From the NCBI GenBank assembly GCA_022844125.1, contig JALHMI010000006.1:124001-188000 (forward strand): a stretch of DNA of 64,000 nucleotides. The letters run 5' to 3'. This DNA comes from Pirellulales bacterium. Its GTDB lineage: Bacteria > Planctomycetota > Planctomycetia > Pirellulales > PALSA-1355. The notes under the pieces are model-generated. The model saw only the letters and a list, made by a program, of their open reading frames with translations, did no database searches and was not told the DNA's origin. A program made the translations under genes and the position numbers. Below are positions 17,004 to 25,979 of this stretch, in pieces; positions within the stretch are counted from its first letter, which is position 1; each line of letters begins with the position of its first letter.

Positions 17004-18407
17004 ATGAAGAAGCCACGAATTCTCATTCTTGAGCCAGCTTCCGCCGCCAAGCGGCAGTATCAACAGGCTCTTGGTCCGCTGGGAACTCCCGAGTTCGTGG
17101 TGGCCGAAGCGCCCCACGCGGCGTTGGAAAACCTTCGCGGGGGGGCTTTCGACCTGGCGATCGTGAATCTCGACGCGGCGGCCGAGAGCGGGTTGGCGTT
17201 TCTCAAGGATCTTCGCTCGGTCGACGCCGAGTTGCCGTTGATTGTGACCACTTCGCGGCCGACGATCGAGTCGGCGACGGCGGCGATGCGACAGGGAGCC
17301 GGCGACTTCTTGGCACTGCCGTTCGAAGGCGCGGCGCTCTTGGCCGCGGCTGAGCGGCTGCTTTCGGGCCGGCGGATCGAAGCCGAGTACGAACTTTTGC
17401 GCCGGCAGGTCGAGCGGCCGTATGGATTCGACGACATGATCGGCGGTTCGTCGGCCATGCGCAAGGTATTTCAAACGATTGAGCAGGTGGCGGGTTCAGA
17501 CGTCGACGTGCTGGTGGTGGGCGAAACGGGCACCGGCAAGGAGCTGATCGCGCGGAGCATTCATCGCCGCAGCCGCCGCTCCGAAGGGCCCTTCGTGCCG
17601 GTCGATTGCGGAGCGATTCCGGAAAACCTGCTCGAGAGCGAATTCTATGGTCACGAAAAGGGTTCCTTCACCGGGGCCGAGAGCCGGCGGATCGGGCTCT
17701 TGGAATTCGCGGATCGCGGGACGTTCTTTCTGGATGAGCTGGGCGAATTGCCGCTGCTGCTGCAGGCGAAGCTGCTACGGACGCTGCAGGAGCGGAAAAT
17801 TCGCCGCGTGGGCGGGCGAGAAGAAATTGACATTGATGTGCGGATCGTAGCTGCCACGGCGCGTAACCTGGACGAAATGATTCGCCAGGGAACGTTTCGC
17901 CAGGATCTGTTCTATCGGATCAACGTGGTGCGGATCGATCTGCCCCCCTTGCGAGAACGGGGTGACGACATTGGCCTCTTGGCCGAATACATGGCCCAGC
18001 GCTATGGCCGCGAGATGGGTCGCGAAATCAAAAGCATTACGCCCGAAGCCTACCAGGTGCTGAAGCTGTATCGCTGGCCAGGGAATGTACGCGAACTGCA
18101 AAACGTAATTCGCCGGGCGATCGCGCTCGCCAAGGGGACATTGATCACGCTCGACGATTTGCCCGGTGAGGTCGTGGAGGCGGCGGGTGAGGGGCAACAG
18201 GCGAGCGAAGGACAACCCGCTGGCGATCTCGGGTACTTCGAGCTCCGCGACCGGCAACTGGCCAGCTTTGAAAAGCAGTACCTTAGTGAACTACTCGCCC
18301 GGCATCACGGTGACGTGCGGACGGCGGCCTGCGAGGCGAAGCTGCCGCGGGGGACGCTATACCGGCTGATGAAGAAACACGAGCTGGACGGGGATCGCTT
18401 TCGGTAG
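17004..18407 (+). CDS. Sigma-54-dependent activator with degenerate receiver domain
   Basis: NtrC-family enhancer-binding protein (467 residues). Domain order: receiver-like domain (1-125), AAA+ sigma-54 interaction domain (~145-375) with Walker A GETGTGKE, the sigma-54 contact loop GSFTGA and Walker B TFFLDELGE, and a C-terminal Fis-type helix-turn-helix (~425-460, GTLYRLMKKHEL). In the receiver the phospho-acceptor Asp is replaced by Asn55 (DLAIVNL), the acidic pair by Glu-Pro (ILILEP) and the conserved Lys by Leu105 (LALPF), so ordinary phosphotransfer is not expected. ATG 17004 fits the receiver's first strand; the frame also continues to a TTG at 16926. A perfect sigma-54 promoter lies ~290 bases downstream before glnB, its likely target. 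No histidine kinase gene is adjacent. Confidence 0.93.
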   Translation: MKKPRILILEPASAAKRQYQQALGPLGTPEFVVAEAPHAALENLRGGAFDLAIVNLDAAAESGLAFLKDLRSVDAELPLIVTTSRPTIESATAAMRQGAGDFLALPFEGAALLAAAERLLSGRRIEAEYELLRRQVERPYGFDDMIGGSSAMRKVFQTIEQVAGSDVDVLVVGETGTGKELIARSIHRRSRRSEGPFVPVDCGAIPENLLESEFYGHEKGSFTGAESRRIGLLEFADRGTFFLDELGELPLLLQAKLLRTLQERKIRRVGGREEIDIDVRIVAATARNLDEMIRQGTFRQDLFYRINVVRIDLPPLRERGDDIGLLAEYMAQRYGREMGREIKSITPEAYQVLKLYRWPGNVRELQNVIRRAIALAKGTLITLDDLPGEVVEAAGEGQQASEGQPAGDLGYFELRDRQLASFEKQYLSELLARHHGDVRTAACEAKLPRGTLYRLMKKHELDGDRFR

Positions 18408-18697
18408 GGCAGGACGTTGGTGAGGAAGCACCGATGACTGCTGCATTGCCCCCGCGGCGCCCCAGTGACCTGTCACAATTCTGTGACTGCTGTTCCAGGG
18501 GCGCGAATCGGGCGAAAGTGCCGGAATATGCGGCGTTTTCTGCAAAGTTCCCATGCGGCGGCCGGCGGTTGTCACGGCGGCGCGAATCGCGGGCCAAGTT
18601 GCGAAAACATTCTGATCGCGCTGCGAATTTTATCAAGCGCAGGTGGCGTATAGCTTTACACGAATGCCGGCGTTCGCCTTTGGCGACGCAACCGGTC
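18408..18697 (+). promoter_or_regulatory. Candidate enhancer region upstream of the glnB sigma-54 promoter
   Basis: Non-coding stretch between the activator gene and the promoter. It holds an inverted repeat GTGAC-CT-GTCAC (18465-18476), another GTGAC at 18483, a GTCAC at 18571, and an 11-base direct repeat GGCGCGAATCG at 18500-18510 and 18579-18589. Paired sites 110-230 bases upstream are where NtrC-type activators usually bind. Binding is inferred. Confidence 0.4.
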
Positions 18698-18716
18698 TTG
18701 GCACACACCTTGCTTT
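18698..18716 (+). promoter_or_regulatory. Sigma-54 (-24/-12) promoter of glnB
   Basis: TTGGCACACACCTTGCTTT matches the sigma-54 consensus exactly at the GG and GC elements with the correct spacing (TGGCAC-N5-TTGCT). Transcription would begin near 18725, leaving a leader of about 135 bases before glnB. A sigma-54 activator gene sits immediately upstream, and PII genes are classic sigma-54 targets. Confidence 0.9.
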
Positions 18717-18719
18717 TAA

Positions 18720-19199
<480 letters not shown>

Positions 19200-19290
19200 G
19201 GATCGTGCTAACCGTTTAATGGCGTCAGGCGGCGCCGGCGGCAGAATGACAACTCCGATGCCAACCATCCAGTAGTCTGCCGTTTTCTAG

Positions 19291-19333
19291 AGCCCGGGGA
19301 AGCGACAATCGCTCCCCGGGCTTTATCGTTCTT
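19291..19333 (+). terminator. Intrinsic terminator downstream of glnB
   Basis: GC-rich hairpin with a 9-bp outer stem (AGCCCGGGG / CCCCGGGCT) plus a 4-bp inner stem (AGCG / CGCT), followed by a T-rich tail. It sits between glnB and the convergent pckA-like gene and may serve both strands. Confidence 0.85.
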
Positions 19334-19498
19334 ACAGTGCGTGTTGCGACGCGCCCTTGCCGTAAGGGAGCCAGGTGCTGCGAGCAGTCACCCACAGCTC
19401 TTCCCGTGCGACCGGATCTGGTCCTTTGTGGGGCGCCTGAGTTCGATCGCGCGGCGGACACAGGTGAGCCGCGGCGTGGCTACCCGTGGCACTCAAAC

Positions 19499-21091
19499 TT
19501 AAGTGGCCGCAACTTCGCTCACGCGGGGACCAGCGTCGGCAACGTCGGCCGAGACCCAGACGGCATGCTGCTGGAAGTTAGCCTGAAATTTCTCAGCCAG
19601 ACGGAGGGCGGCGGCGCGATAGGCTTCGGCGCTCTGCCATGACTCCCAGGGATGCAACAACTCAGAAGGCACGGTTTCCAAGCTCGTGGGGATCTCCAAG
19701 CCGAAGATCGGATCGGTTACAGTCGGCTGGCCGCTAAGCGCCCCACTGACAATCGCCGCGATGATCGCGCGGGAGTAGGAAAGCGCAATTCGCTTCGTGC
19801 CGGCCGGGTCGCCGCTCCAGCCCGTGTTCACCAGCCAGACTTGCGGCGCATGCGCACGGAGTCGTTCGCTGAACAGTTCCAGCGACCGTTCGGGACCGTG
19901 CACTAGCAGGCCGGCGCCGTAACAGGGTGAGAACACCGCTTCGGCCGAGGCACCGGCCGCGGCGGGCAGCTTCGACGAGTAGCCGCTCAGGTAGTAGTAG
20001 GCAGCTTGCTCTGCCGACAGCCGACTGACGGGCGGCAGCACACCGGTGGCGTCGCAAGCGAGGAGAATCACATTGCTCGGGTGGCCGTTGGATGCCGATG
20101 GGTTTGCCTCGACAATATGCTCGAGCGGAAATGCGGCCCGACTGTTCTCGGTGAGCGTGGTATCGCGATAGTCGGGCAGTCGGGTGCGCGGATCGACGAC
20201 GACGTTCTCCAGCAGCGTGCCAAAGCGAATTGCCGCGCACAGTTCGGGTTGTTCGGCGGACGAGAGTCCATGGCAGCGTGGATAGCAGCCCGCTTCGAGG
20301 TTCGCGACTCCGCGATCGCTCCAGGAGATGGCATCGTCGGCGACGAAGTGCTGAGCAGCCCCGATCGCGAGCGTCGTCTTGCCGGATCCCGGCAGGCCCA
20401 CGAGCAGCGTGACGCTGCCCCGCGGATCTTCGAAGGCGGCGGCCGGCAGGGACAGCCCGCCTTGCAGCGCGAGCCGGTAGCTCGCCAAGGTGAAGAGTGC
20501 CGCCGTCATTTCGGCGGCGTAGTCGGTGCCCAGGATAACCACTTCGCCGGTGGCGAGGCTGATGCTCACGCTCACCGCGGAGGAAAGGCCCGGCGTTTTG
20601 GGATCGGCAGGCGTCTGGCCCGCATTGAAGATCAACACGTCGGGCGAGGCGAACTCGGCTCGCGCTTTGGCGGCGGGGCGCACGAGCATTGTCCGCATGA
20701 ACAAAGCGTGATAGGCCCGGGCGCAGATCACGCGGACCTTGAGGCGGTGCTGGGGCTCGGTACCGTAGTAGCCTTCGACGACATACAGCCGTCCGCAGGT
20801 GTTGAAGTAGTCGGTGGCCGCTTTGCGTAACAGGCCGAACGACTTTTCAGAGAGTGTTTGCGTGAACTCATTTCGGTCGATATGGGTGTCGATGGCGGGA
20901 GACTCGACGATACGCCGGTCGCGCGGCGAGCGACGGGTGCGATCGCCGGAGTTGGTGGCCAGGGCGCCGGTGGCGGTGATCCAATCGCCGTCGCAGACGA
21001 CGCCGTCTTCGTAGAGCAATCCCAGCGAAGCATCATAGATCACGTCCGGCGCATGAAGTCCGTACGCGCTCAAGTCGAAACCGCGAGCCAT
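19499..21091 (-). CDS. PEP carboxykinase (ATP)-like protein lacking metal ligands
   Basis: 530-residue protein clearly homologous to ATP-dependent PEP carboxykinase (oxaloacetate + ATP to PEP, gluconeogenesis). Kept: P-loop GLPGSGKTTL (Lys238), kinase-2 ADDAISWSDRG with both Asp, GTDYAAE, ENSRAAFPL, and the long FGVLPPVSRL-like motif here TGVLPPVSRLSAEQ. Changed: a gap-free alignment to the E. coli enzyme between GTxY and the P-loop puts Thr196-Ala197 where Lys212-Lys213 should be and Pro216 where His232 should be, removing two of three protein ligands of Mn2+. The substrate loop TGRSPKDK is TRRSPRDR. It may be an inactive or repurposed nucleotide-binding paralogue. It is convergent with glnB and has a TATAAT-containing promoter region upstream. 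Confidence 0.85.
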   Translation of the reverse strand: MARGFDLSAYGLHAPDVIYDASLGLLYEDGVVCDGDWITATGALATNSGDRTRRSPRDRRIVESPAIDTHIDRNEFTQTLSEKSFGLLRKAATDYFNTCGRLYVVEGYYGTEPQHRLKVRVICARAYHALFMRTMLVRPAAKARAEFASPDVLIFNAGQTPADPKTPGLSSAVSVSISLATGEVVILGTDYAAEMTAALFTLASYRLALQGGLSLPAAAFEDPRGSVTLLVGLPGSGKTTLAIGAAQHFVADDAISWSDRGVANLEAGCYPRCHGLSSAEQPELCAAIRFGTLLENVVVDPRTRLPDYRDTTLTENSRAAFPLEHIVEANPSASNGHPSNVILLACDATGVLPPVSRLSAEQAAYYYLSGYSSKLPAAAGASAEAVFSPCYGAGLLVHGPERSLELFSERLRAHAPQVWLVNTGWSGDPAGTKRIALSYSRAIIAAIVSGALSGQPTVTDPIFGLEIPTSLETVPSELLHPWESWQSAEAYRAAALRLAEKFQANFQQHAVWVSADVADAGPRVSEVAAT

Positions 21092-21194
21092 GGTGTGAAC
21101 CGTCTTGGAGTAAAGCAGAGCGGAGAGGATGTTCGACCGCGGCGTAATGATGCAAACAGCAGTCGAACGTGCGCGTTACCGAAGTGTGTGCGCC

Positions 21195-21238
21195 GATTAT
21201 AGATGACGAGTGGCCTGTTTTGCGCTAGCAGTTGCGCA
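21195..21238 (-). promoter_or_regulatory. Candidate promoter and operator of the pckA-like gene
   Basis: On the minus strand a perfect TATAAT (21195-21200) lies about 105 bases before the start codon. The expected -35 region is occupied by an inverted repeat TTGCGC...GCGCAA (21219-21224 and 21233-21238) instead of TTGACA, which would suit an activator or repressor site. Confidence 0.4.
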
Positions 21239-21326
21239 AGAATTTTGCGAGTGGACGAGTGCGAGTCAGATTGGCAGCGCCGCGCTCTTGACAAGTAGCC
21301 GCGCGGTAACGTACGAGCGCGAATGC

Positions 21327-24300
21327 TCAGGCATCGGTGGCCTTCGCGGTCTTGCTGTCTCGCGATTTGATCTTGCGCGAAGGCTTCGCGCGCGGAGACT
21401 TGCCCTGCGCGTCGGTATCAGAGGCCCTGTCCGCTGCACCATTGGGCGCGCCGACTGCATCTGGCGCAGGCATGGCCGGCGGAACCAGCCCAACAGCTGC
21501 ACCCGCGGGAATTGGTCCCGCGGCCGGCGCGCGGCCAGCCCCGGCGGGAGCGGGACCTGCCGGCACGGGACCTGCCGGCACGGCGCCAGCAGGCTTTGCC
21601 GGATCGGCGGCGCCTGGATTCGCAAGTCCCCCAGAATCGACAAGCATGTAGCCGGCCCAGAAAAAGGGATGGCCGGCCGTGGAGTTCTGCATCCGCGAGA
21701 CGTCCTTCACGCGCGGCTCGCGATCTGGATCGAGCGGCGAATCGCGCACCACCTGGACGCTTCGCTGCCAGGCTTCTGCCGGCCCGGTGTGCGGCAGTTC
21801 CTGAGCGTATTCGCGTACCAAGTCCAGACTCGTTTGTCCCCCGGTACGCCAGCGACTGATGAGCACGGTGCGAGCGCCGGAGCCGAGCAGTCCGCACAGC
21901 GAGAGGAAAATTTCTTCCCCAGCGGAAACACCTTTTTTGAGTCCCGTTTCGGCCGAAGTGTGGAAGCCAGGGAGGATGATTTGCTCCGGAGCACCGAACG
22001 GCAGCGACAGCCAGCCACCGAGCGGCGCGGCGCCTTTGCCGGCGAGCGGGTGCCAGCCGTAGGGATTTGCGGCCGAAGGGACATCATCCAGGACGATCAA
22101 ACCATCGAGGATCACGCGGTACATGTGGGCCGGCGCCGCGAACTCGCGAGGCAGGGCGATCGCACCGGCCACGGCGGGGGCCAGTCGCTCGAACGCTTCA
22201 CGAGCGGTTTCCTCGTCGTCCTGCGGAAAGAGTTTGCCAAGTGCCACGCCGACGTTAGGTCGCGGCTTTTTCGCTCCCAGGTACGGCACGGCGAGGCCCA
22301 CGGTCGGCGCATAACGCACGCGCGCTTGGGAAACGAGGAGCTTCTGCTTGTCCGGCTCGCCGATGGGCAAGGCCTCGAACGGCAGGTACCACAGCGGGCC
22401 GTCTGGCACGACGACCATTTCTGCAAAGTTGCCGGTCAGGTCGACGTTCGACCGTTCCAGGAGCAGCGACATCAACTTGGCGCCGGATGCTTTCCAGTTT
22501 TCGCTCGTCAGGTCGCTGGCCGCGACCTGCTGGTTGGCTTCGAAATTGCCCATGTCGCGCAGCAACAGGCCAATCTGCTTCTTGACGCTCGCCGGGGAGC
22601 GGATCTGCCAGACGGCGAAGCGATCGTTCGACATCAAGAACGCATACATGTTGCGGCGGGTGGCGAAGAACGCCCACAGCACTTCGCTGTCGCCCAGTGA
22701 TGCTTTGATGTCTTGAATGCTCCGCATCGGCGGGAAGACCATTACGGCCGGCTCGCGGCGGACGGCTATCTCGCGCAAGATGCGTTCCTGGCCCTGACTG
22801 AGCCGATCGAGTTCGGCGAGGGCCTGGCCCTGTTCGAGCCGCGCGGCCGGATCGGCGGTGGCGACTGGCTTGCCGGCCAGGCGGGTGCGAACGGCCGCGG
22901 CCTGTTCGGCAAGCTTCGCAAACTGCGGATAGCGCGAGAGCAGATTCTGCCGCTCAAGTTTGCCCTCGTCGTCGAGCATCTCGGCGGGGCCTTCGAGTAA
23001 CCAGCGGAGCGAGAGCAGCCGGCCGCCGAGCGGCAACGTGCTGTAGAATCGATGACGCCGCGCGCGGTCGGCGACTTCGACCGCGCGCTCGCGATCCTTC
23101 TCGCTCTTAAGCAAGAGTTCGAACCAATTCTCCAGCGGAAGCTCCAAATCGCTCGAAAGCATCGCCAGGCATTCTTCCGGTTGTGTGCTCCAGTCGCCCG
23201 ACGTGGGATCGCGCAGGAGGAGCTCGTAGAGCTCGAGCGCCACACGGTCGCTCGCGCCGCCCCGGGTGTAGAGATTGTCCGCGAGTGCGATCTGGAAGTT
23301 CCACAGCGATGCGCCGCGATAGAATCGCATCGCGGCGTCGAGCGTTTGATCGCCGCCCGAAACGTTGCCACCTTGATAGGCGACCACCGCGCTCAAGTAG
23401 TTGAGCTGCGCGCCGGCTCGGCCCACGGCCAGGTCGGTGCGAGCCATGGTCATGCGGGCATTGTTGAGCAGGTTCGTGGCTTCGGGTGTATTGCCGGCGA
23501 TGGCCATGTTCTCAGCCGCGAGCAGCAGGAGCGTGGCCTGCAGTTGGCGGGGCGCGTTGTTGCTGCGAGCCCAGGGGAGGGCGTGAGCGACCGGCGCGAA
23601 CGGTCCCTTTTGGTTGAGAAGCAGGTGCGCCAGCATGCCGATGCGGAATGCCTCTTCGAGATTCCCCCAGTTGCCCCCGGACTCCACGTCGAGATAGTTG
23701 GCTGCCGAGTACGTGGCTTCTTCGGCGTAGCGCATCGCGGCCGGATAGTCGCCGCTGACGAGCGACAGCCGGGCGAGCTCGACAAGCGCGGTGGCGGCCA
23801 GCGGGTGATCGAACTGACCGCCCACGAGCAGCGACTGCTCAAGCGCGGTTTTGGCTTGCGGCAGGCTGCCGGCGCCGGCATAGGCACAACCTAACTGCAG
23901 GTTGACCCAGGATTCGGTCCAGTGATTCGGCGGACCGGGTTTACGGGCGAGCACGTCGACCAGGCTTTGCGTCAGCGGATCATGTTTGCAGACGGGGCCC
24001 ATGATCTCGCTACGGCGGCGGATGGCGAGCGAGGTGCAGCGGATCACTTCGACGACGTTCACCGGGAAGGCGAGGGCGGCCTGGACGACGCCCCCTTGTT
24101 GCACGACACGGCTCTGGTCGATCTGACCCTGGCCCATCGTGTACTCGCGCACGAATGCTCCCGCAACGGCGCGGCGTTTGCTTTGGCCCCAGGGTGTGGC
24201 GCGGACGGGGTTCAGCGCGGGTGTTGGATCCTGAAACTGAATGCGCATCATCCAATCGCTGTAGGCGATGTAGATCTTGAGCGCGGCGTCGTACTGTTCG

Positions 24301-24632
24301 AGTGCCTTCTGCGGCTGGCCGAGTTGGTAATAGCATTCGCCGGCCATCGTGTAAGCCGGGATGACGTCGATCCACTGGCTGGCGGCGTTGCGCAGACCGT
24401 TTTGCGACTCGCTGGTGAACAGCGCCAGTCCGCCGCGATAGTTTCCGTTGTAATAGCCCGGCAGACCGGTGAAGTAGAAGTTCGTGGGAACCGACCTGGC
24501 GACGCCAGTGGGCGTGGCCGAGGGGATGAGGATCTGGGCTTGGGCGGGCAGAGCAAGCATGCTGGCGGCGATCGCCAGGAGTCCGCCCAGGAGACAGAAC
24601 GCAGCGCATGGGGCGCGACTGAGCATGGCCAA
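21327..24632 (-). CDS. Secreted TPR-CHAT (caspase-like) protein
   Basis: 1101-residue protein with a signal peptide (1-33, ending PAQAQ), a long helical tetratricopeptide-like region (~80-560, e.g. AYTMAGECYYQLGQPQKALEQYD), a coiled segment (~590-640), and a C-terminal CHAT domain (~650-1000), the caspase/separase-like peptidase fold. The CHAT entry strand VVVPDGPLWYLPFEALP and the catalytic dyad are visible: His891 in LPGFHTSAE and Cys913 in LSLCGLLGSGARTVLISRW. After the domain comes a Pro/Ala repeat tail (PAGPVPAGPAPAG) and a Lys/Arg-rich end. Known TPR-CHAT proteins are cytoplasmic proteases, including those partnered with CRISPR type III-E or defence systems; an exported version is different. 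No partner effector is adjacent. Confidence 0.88.
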   Translation of the reverse strand: MAMLSRAPCAAFCLLGGLLAIAASMLALPAQAQILIPSATPTGVARSVPTNFYFTGLPGYYNGNYRGGLALFTSESQNGLRNAASQWIDVIPAYTMAGECYYQLGQPQKALEQYDAALKIYIAYSDWMMRIQFQDPTPALNPVRATPWGQSKRRAVAGAFVREYTMGQGQIDQSRVVQQGGVVQAALAFPVNVVEVIRCTSLAIRRRSEIMGPVCKHDPLTQSLVDVLARKPGPPNHWTESWVNLQLGCAYAGAGSLPQAKTALEQSLLVGGQFDHPLAATALVELARLSLVSGDYPAAMRYAEEATYSAANYLDVESGGNWGNLEEAFRIGMLAHLLLNQKGPFAPVAHALPWARSNNAPRQLQATLLLLAAENMAIAGNTPEATNLLNNARMTMARTDLAVGRAGAQLNYLSAVVAYQGGNVSGGDQTLDAAMRFYRGASLWNFQIALADNLYTRGGASDRVALELYELLLRDPTSGDWSTQPEECLAMLSSDLELPLENWFELLLKSEKDRERAVEVADRARRHRFYSTLPLGGRLLSLRWLLEGPAEMLDDEGKLERQNLLSRYPQFAKLAEQAAAVRTRLAGKPVATADPAARLEQGQALAELDRLSQGQERILREIAVRREPAVMVFPPMRSIQDIKASLGDSEVLWAFFATRRNMYAFLMSNDRFAVWQIRSPASVKKQIGLLLRDMGNFEANQQVAASDLTSENWKASGAKLMSLLLERSNVDLTGNFAEMVVVPDGPLWYLPFEALPIGEPDKQKLLVSQARVRYAPTVGLAVPYLGAKKPRPNVGVALGKLFPQDDEETAREAFERLAPAVAGAIALPREFAAPAHMYRVILDGLIVLDDVPSAANPYGWHPLAGKGAAPLGGWLSLPFGAPEQIILPGFHTSAETGLKKGVSAGEEIFLSLCGLLGSGARTVLISRWRTGGQTSLDLVREYAQELPHTGPAEAWQRSVQVVRDSPLDPDREPRVKDVSRMQNSTAGHPFFWAGYMLVDSGGLANPGAADPAKPAGAVPAGPVPAGPAPAGAGRAPAAGPIPAGAAVGLVPPAMPAPDAVGAPNGAADRASDTDAQGKSPRAKPSRKIKSRDSKTAKATDA

Positions 24633-25007
24633 GTTCGAGCCTCTCTACTTGAGCTAAGTGCCGCCAGGCTGGCGACCGCTTGGGCCGCCCATCGGTTCTG
24701 GCCGCGGTTCCGAGGCGCGGCTGAAGTAACTTCCATCATACCCAGCTTTTCCGGTCGCGGCGAACGAAGGGTGCACAAATGCTAGCGAGGGAAATGCTAG
24801 CGATGGGCGACCGGCCGCTCGTGGGGGCCTTTTTTCGCTTCTTGGCCAAACGTGTCAAAGTCTGCCGATTGTGCCGGCCGATATACAGCGTGCGGGTTAT
24901 AGCGATCAGGCGAAGCCGAGCGGGACTGGTGCGGGCATGGTTGCCCCTAGTCTCAAATCGCTCGACACTTGCCGACCGTCCGCCGACTTACCGGAGGTGA
25001 GATTCCG
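24633..25007. other. Divergent intergenic region with a 12-bp direct repeat
   Basis: 375 bases between the CHAT gene and the small lipoprotein gene. The sequence AAATGCTAGCGA occurs twice (24777-24788 and 24792-24803), three bases apart, a possible operator. No gene is recognised; promoters for both flanking genes must lie here but none is clear. Confidence 0.4.
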
Positions 25008-25250
25008 ATGCCGCTGAATACTGAGCAAAAGCCGACCTGGCGCCGTGCGCTGTTGGGTCTGGGAATTTGCGGCACGCTGATTTCGACCGTGGGCTGCCAG
25101 GTCGACATCGGTGGCCAAACGCTGCCCAGTCCCTGGTACCAGCAGGACGACATCCAGTACTTCCCGCCAGGGCCAGAGTTCAAGCTCTCGCGTGAGGCGG
25201 CCGCCCAGAAGGCGTACAAGGCGGACCTGGATGCCCAGCAGGGACCGTAA
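25008..25250 (+). CDS. Small putative lipoprotein
   Basis: 80-residue protein of unknown function. An excellent Shine-Dalgarno GGAGGTGA ends 7 bases before the ATG, which decides the start against an earlier in-frame ATG at 24969. The N terminus has positive residues (WRR), a hydrophobic stretch ALLGLGICGTLIST and then VGC at residue ~30, which could serve as a loose lipobox, followed by a polar acidic mature part with a PSPWYQQDDIQYFPPGPE segment. It would sit at the periplasmic face of a membrane. I do not recognise a family. Confidence 0.6.
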   Translation: MPLNTEQKPTWRRALLGLGICGTLISTVGCQVDIGGQTLPSPWYQQDDIQYFPPGPEFKLSREAAAQKAYKADLDAQQGP

Positions 25251-25281
25251 GGAATCGAAGATTGATTGAGTAACGTGTGAG

Positions 25282-25331
25282 CCGGCCGCGTTCGCCAGAT
25301 TGCGAACGGTGCCGGTTCGCCAGAAGTTTTT
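25282..25331 (+). terminator. Hairpin downstream of the small lipoprotein gene
   Basis: Stem of 5 bp (CCGGC/GCCGG) and 7 bp (CGTTCGC/GCGAACG) separated by a 2x2 internal loop, with a five-T run at 25327-25331. The T run is 11 bases after the stem, so termination is likely but not canonical. Confidence 0.45.
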
Positions 25332-25569
25332 CGTCGAGCGCCCGAGGAGTTTGTGCGAAGGTTGATCGTGCTTGCCTGCTGATCTCTGCCAAGGGACCAC
25401 CAGGCAGTTCGAGAGTCTTTCGCCTCCGCGGGCGTTGGGGGGGACGACGCCCTCGGCGGCTGACGATCAGGACGAAATGCGCAACGCTCTCGGGCGATTG
25501 TGCGCCTTGGACGTCAGCGGCCGGGGATCTTTTATTCCATCGTCCGTGGTCAGCCGCGAGTTTTGGTCT

Positions 25570-25947
25570 ATGGATGCGCAACTGCCACCGGCCGTCGAAC
25601 AGTGGGCCAACCTGTTTTTGGTATGGGTCGGCTTCGGCACGATCGTGGGACTCATGGCCAAGGCCGTGATGCCCGGCCGCGACCCGGGCGGAGCCGTGGT
25701 CACGCTGGCCATGGGCGTGGGCGGCACGGTCATCGGCTGCGCCGTGACGACGTACGCCTCGGGCCATCATGTGACGCCGGTCAGTCCGCTGGGCTTTGTG
25801 GTGGCGTCGGTCGGAGCGTTCGCTCTGCTGCTCTTTTATCGCCTGCTCTCCGGGCGCTTCTTTCACGAGGGCGATCGGGCTCTCGTGGTTCGCCAGCCGC
25901 GCACGCGGAGGCGTCAAGCCGCGGTTTATACGCACATTGATGAGTAG
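25570..25947 (+). CDS. GlsB/YeaQ/YmgE-type small membrane protein
   Basis: 125-residue membrane protein with three hydrophobic segments. The motif TIVGLMAKAVMPGRDPGGAV followed by TLAMGVGGTVIG matches the GlsB/YeaQ/YmgE ('transglycosylase-associated') family, small stress-linked inner membrane proteins of unclear biochemical role. The last 20 residues are basic (RTRRRQ). The frame is open upstream to 25372, but sequence before the ATG at 25570 does not resemble the family. The 319 bases between this gene and the lipoprotein gene hold only the hairpin listed separately. Confidence 0.75.
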   Translation: MDAQLPPAVEQWANLFLVWVGFGTIVGLMAKAVMPGRDPGGAVVTLAMGVGGTVIGCAVTTYASGHHVTPVSPLGFVVASVGAFALLLFYRLLSGRFFHEGDRALVVRQPRTRRRQAAVYTHIDE

Positions 25948-25979
25948 ACAGCGCTTCGGTGCTTCGACGCGAGATCTCA

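Noticed and set aside
21327..24632. Type III-E CRISPR (Craspase) component for the TPR-CHAT protein
   Set aside because: It is exported and there is no CRISPR array or gRAMP-like gene nearby.
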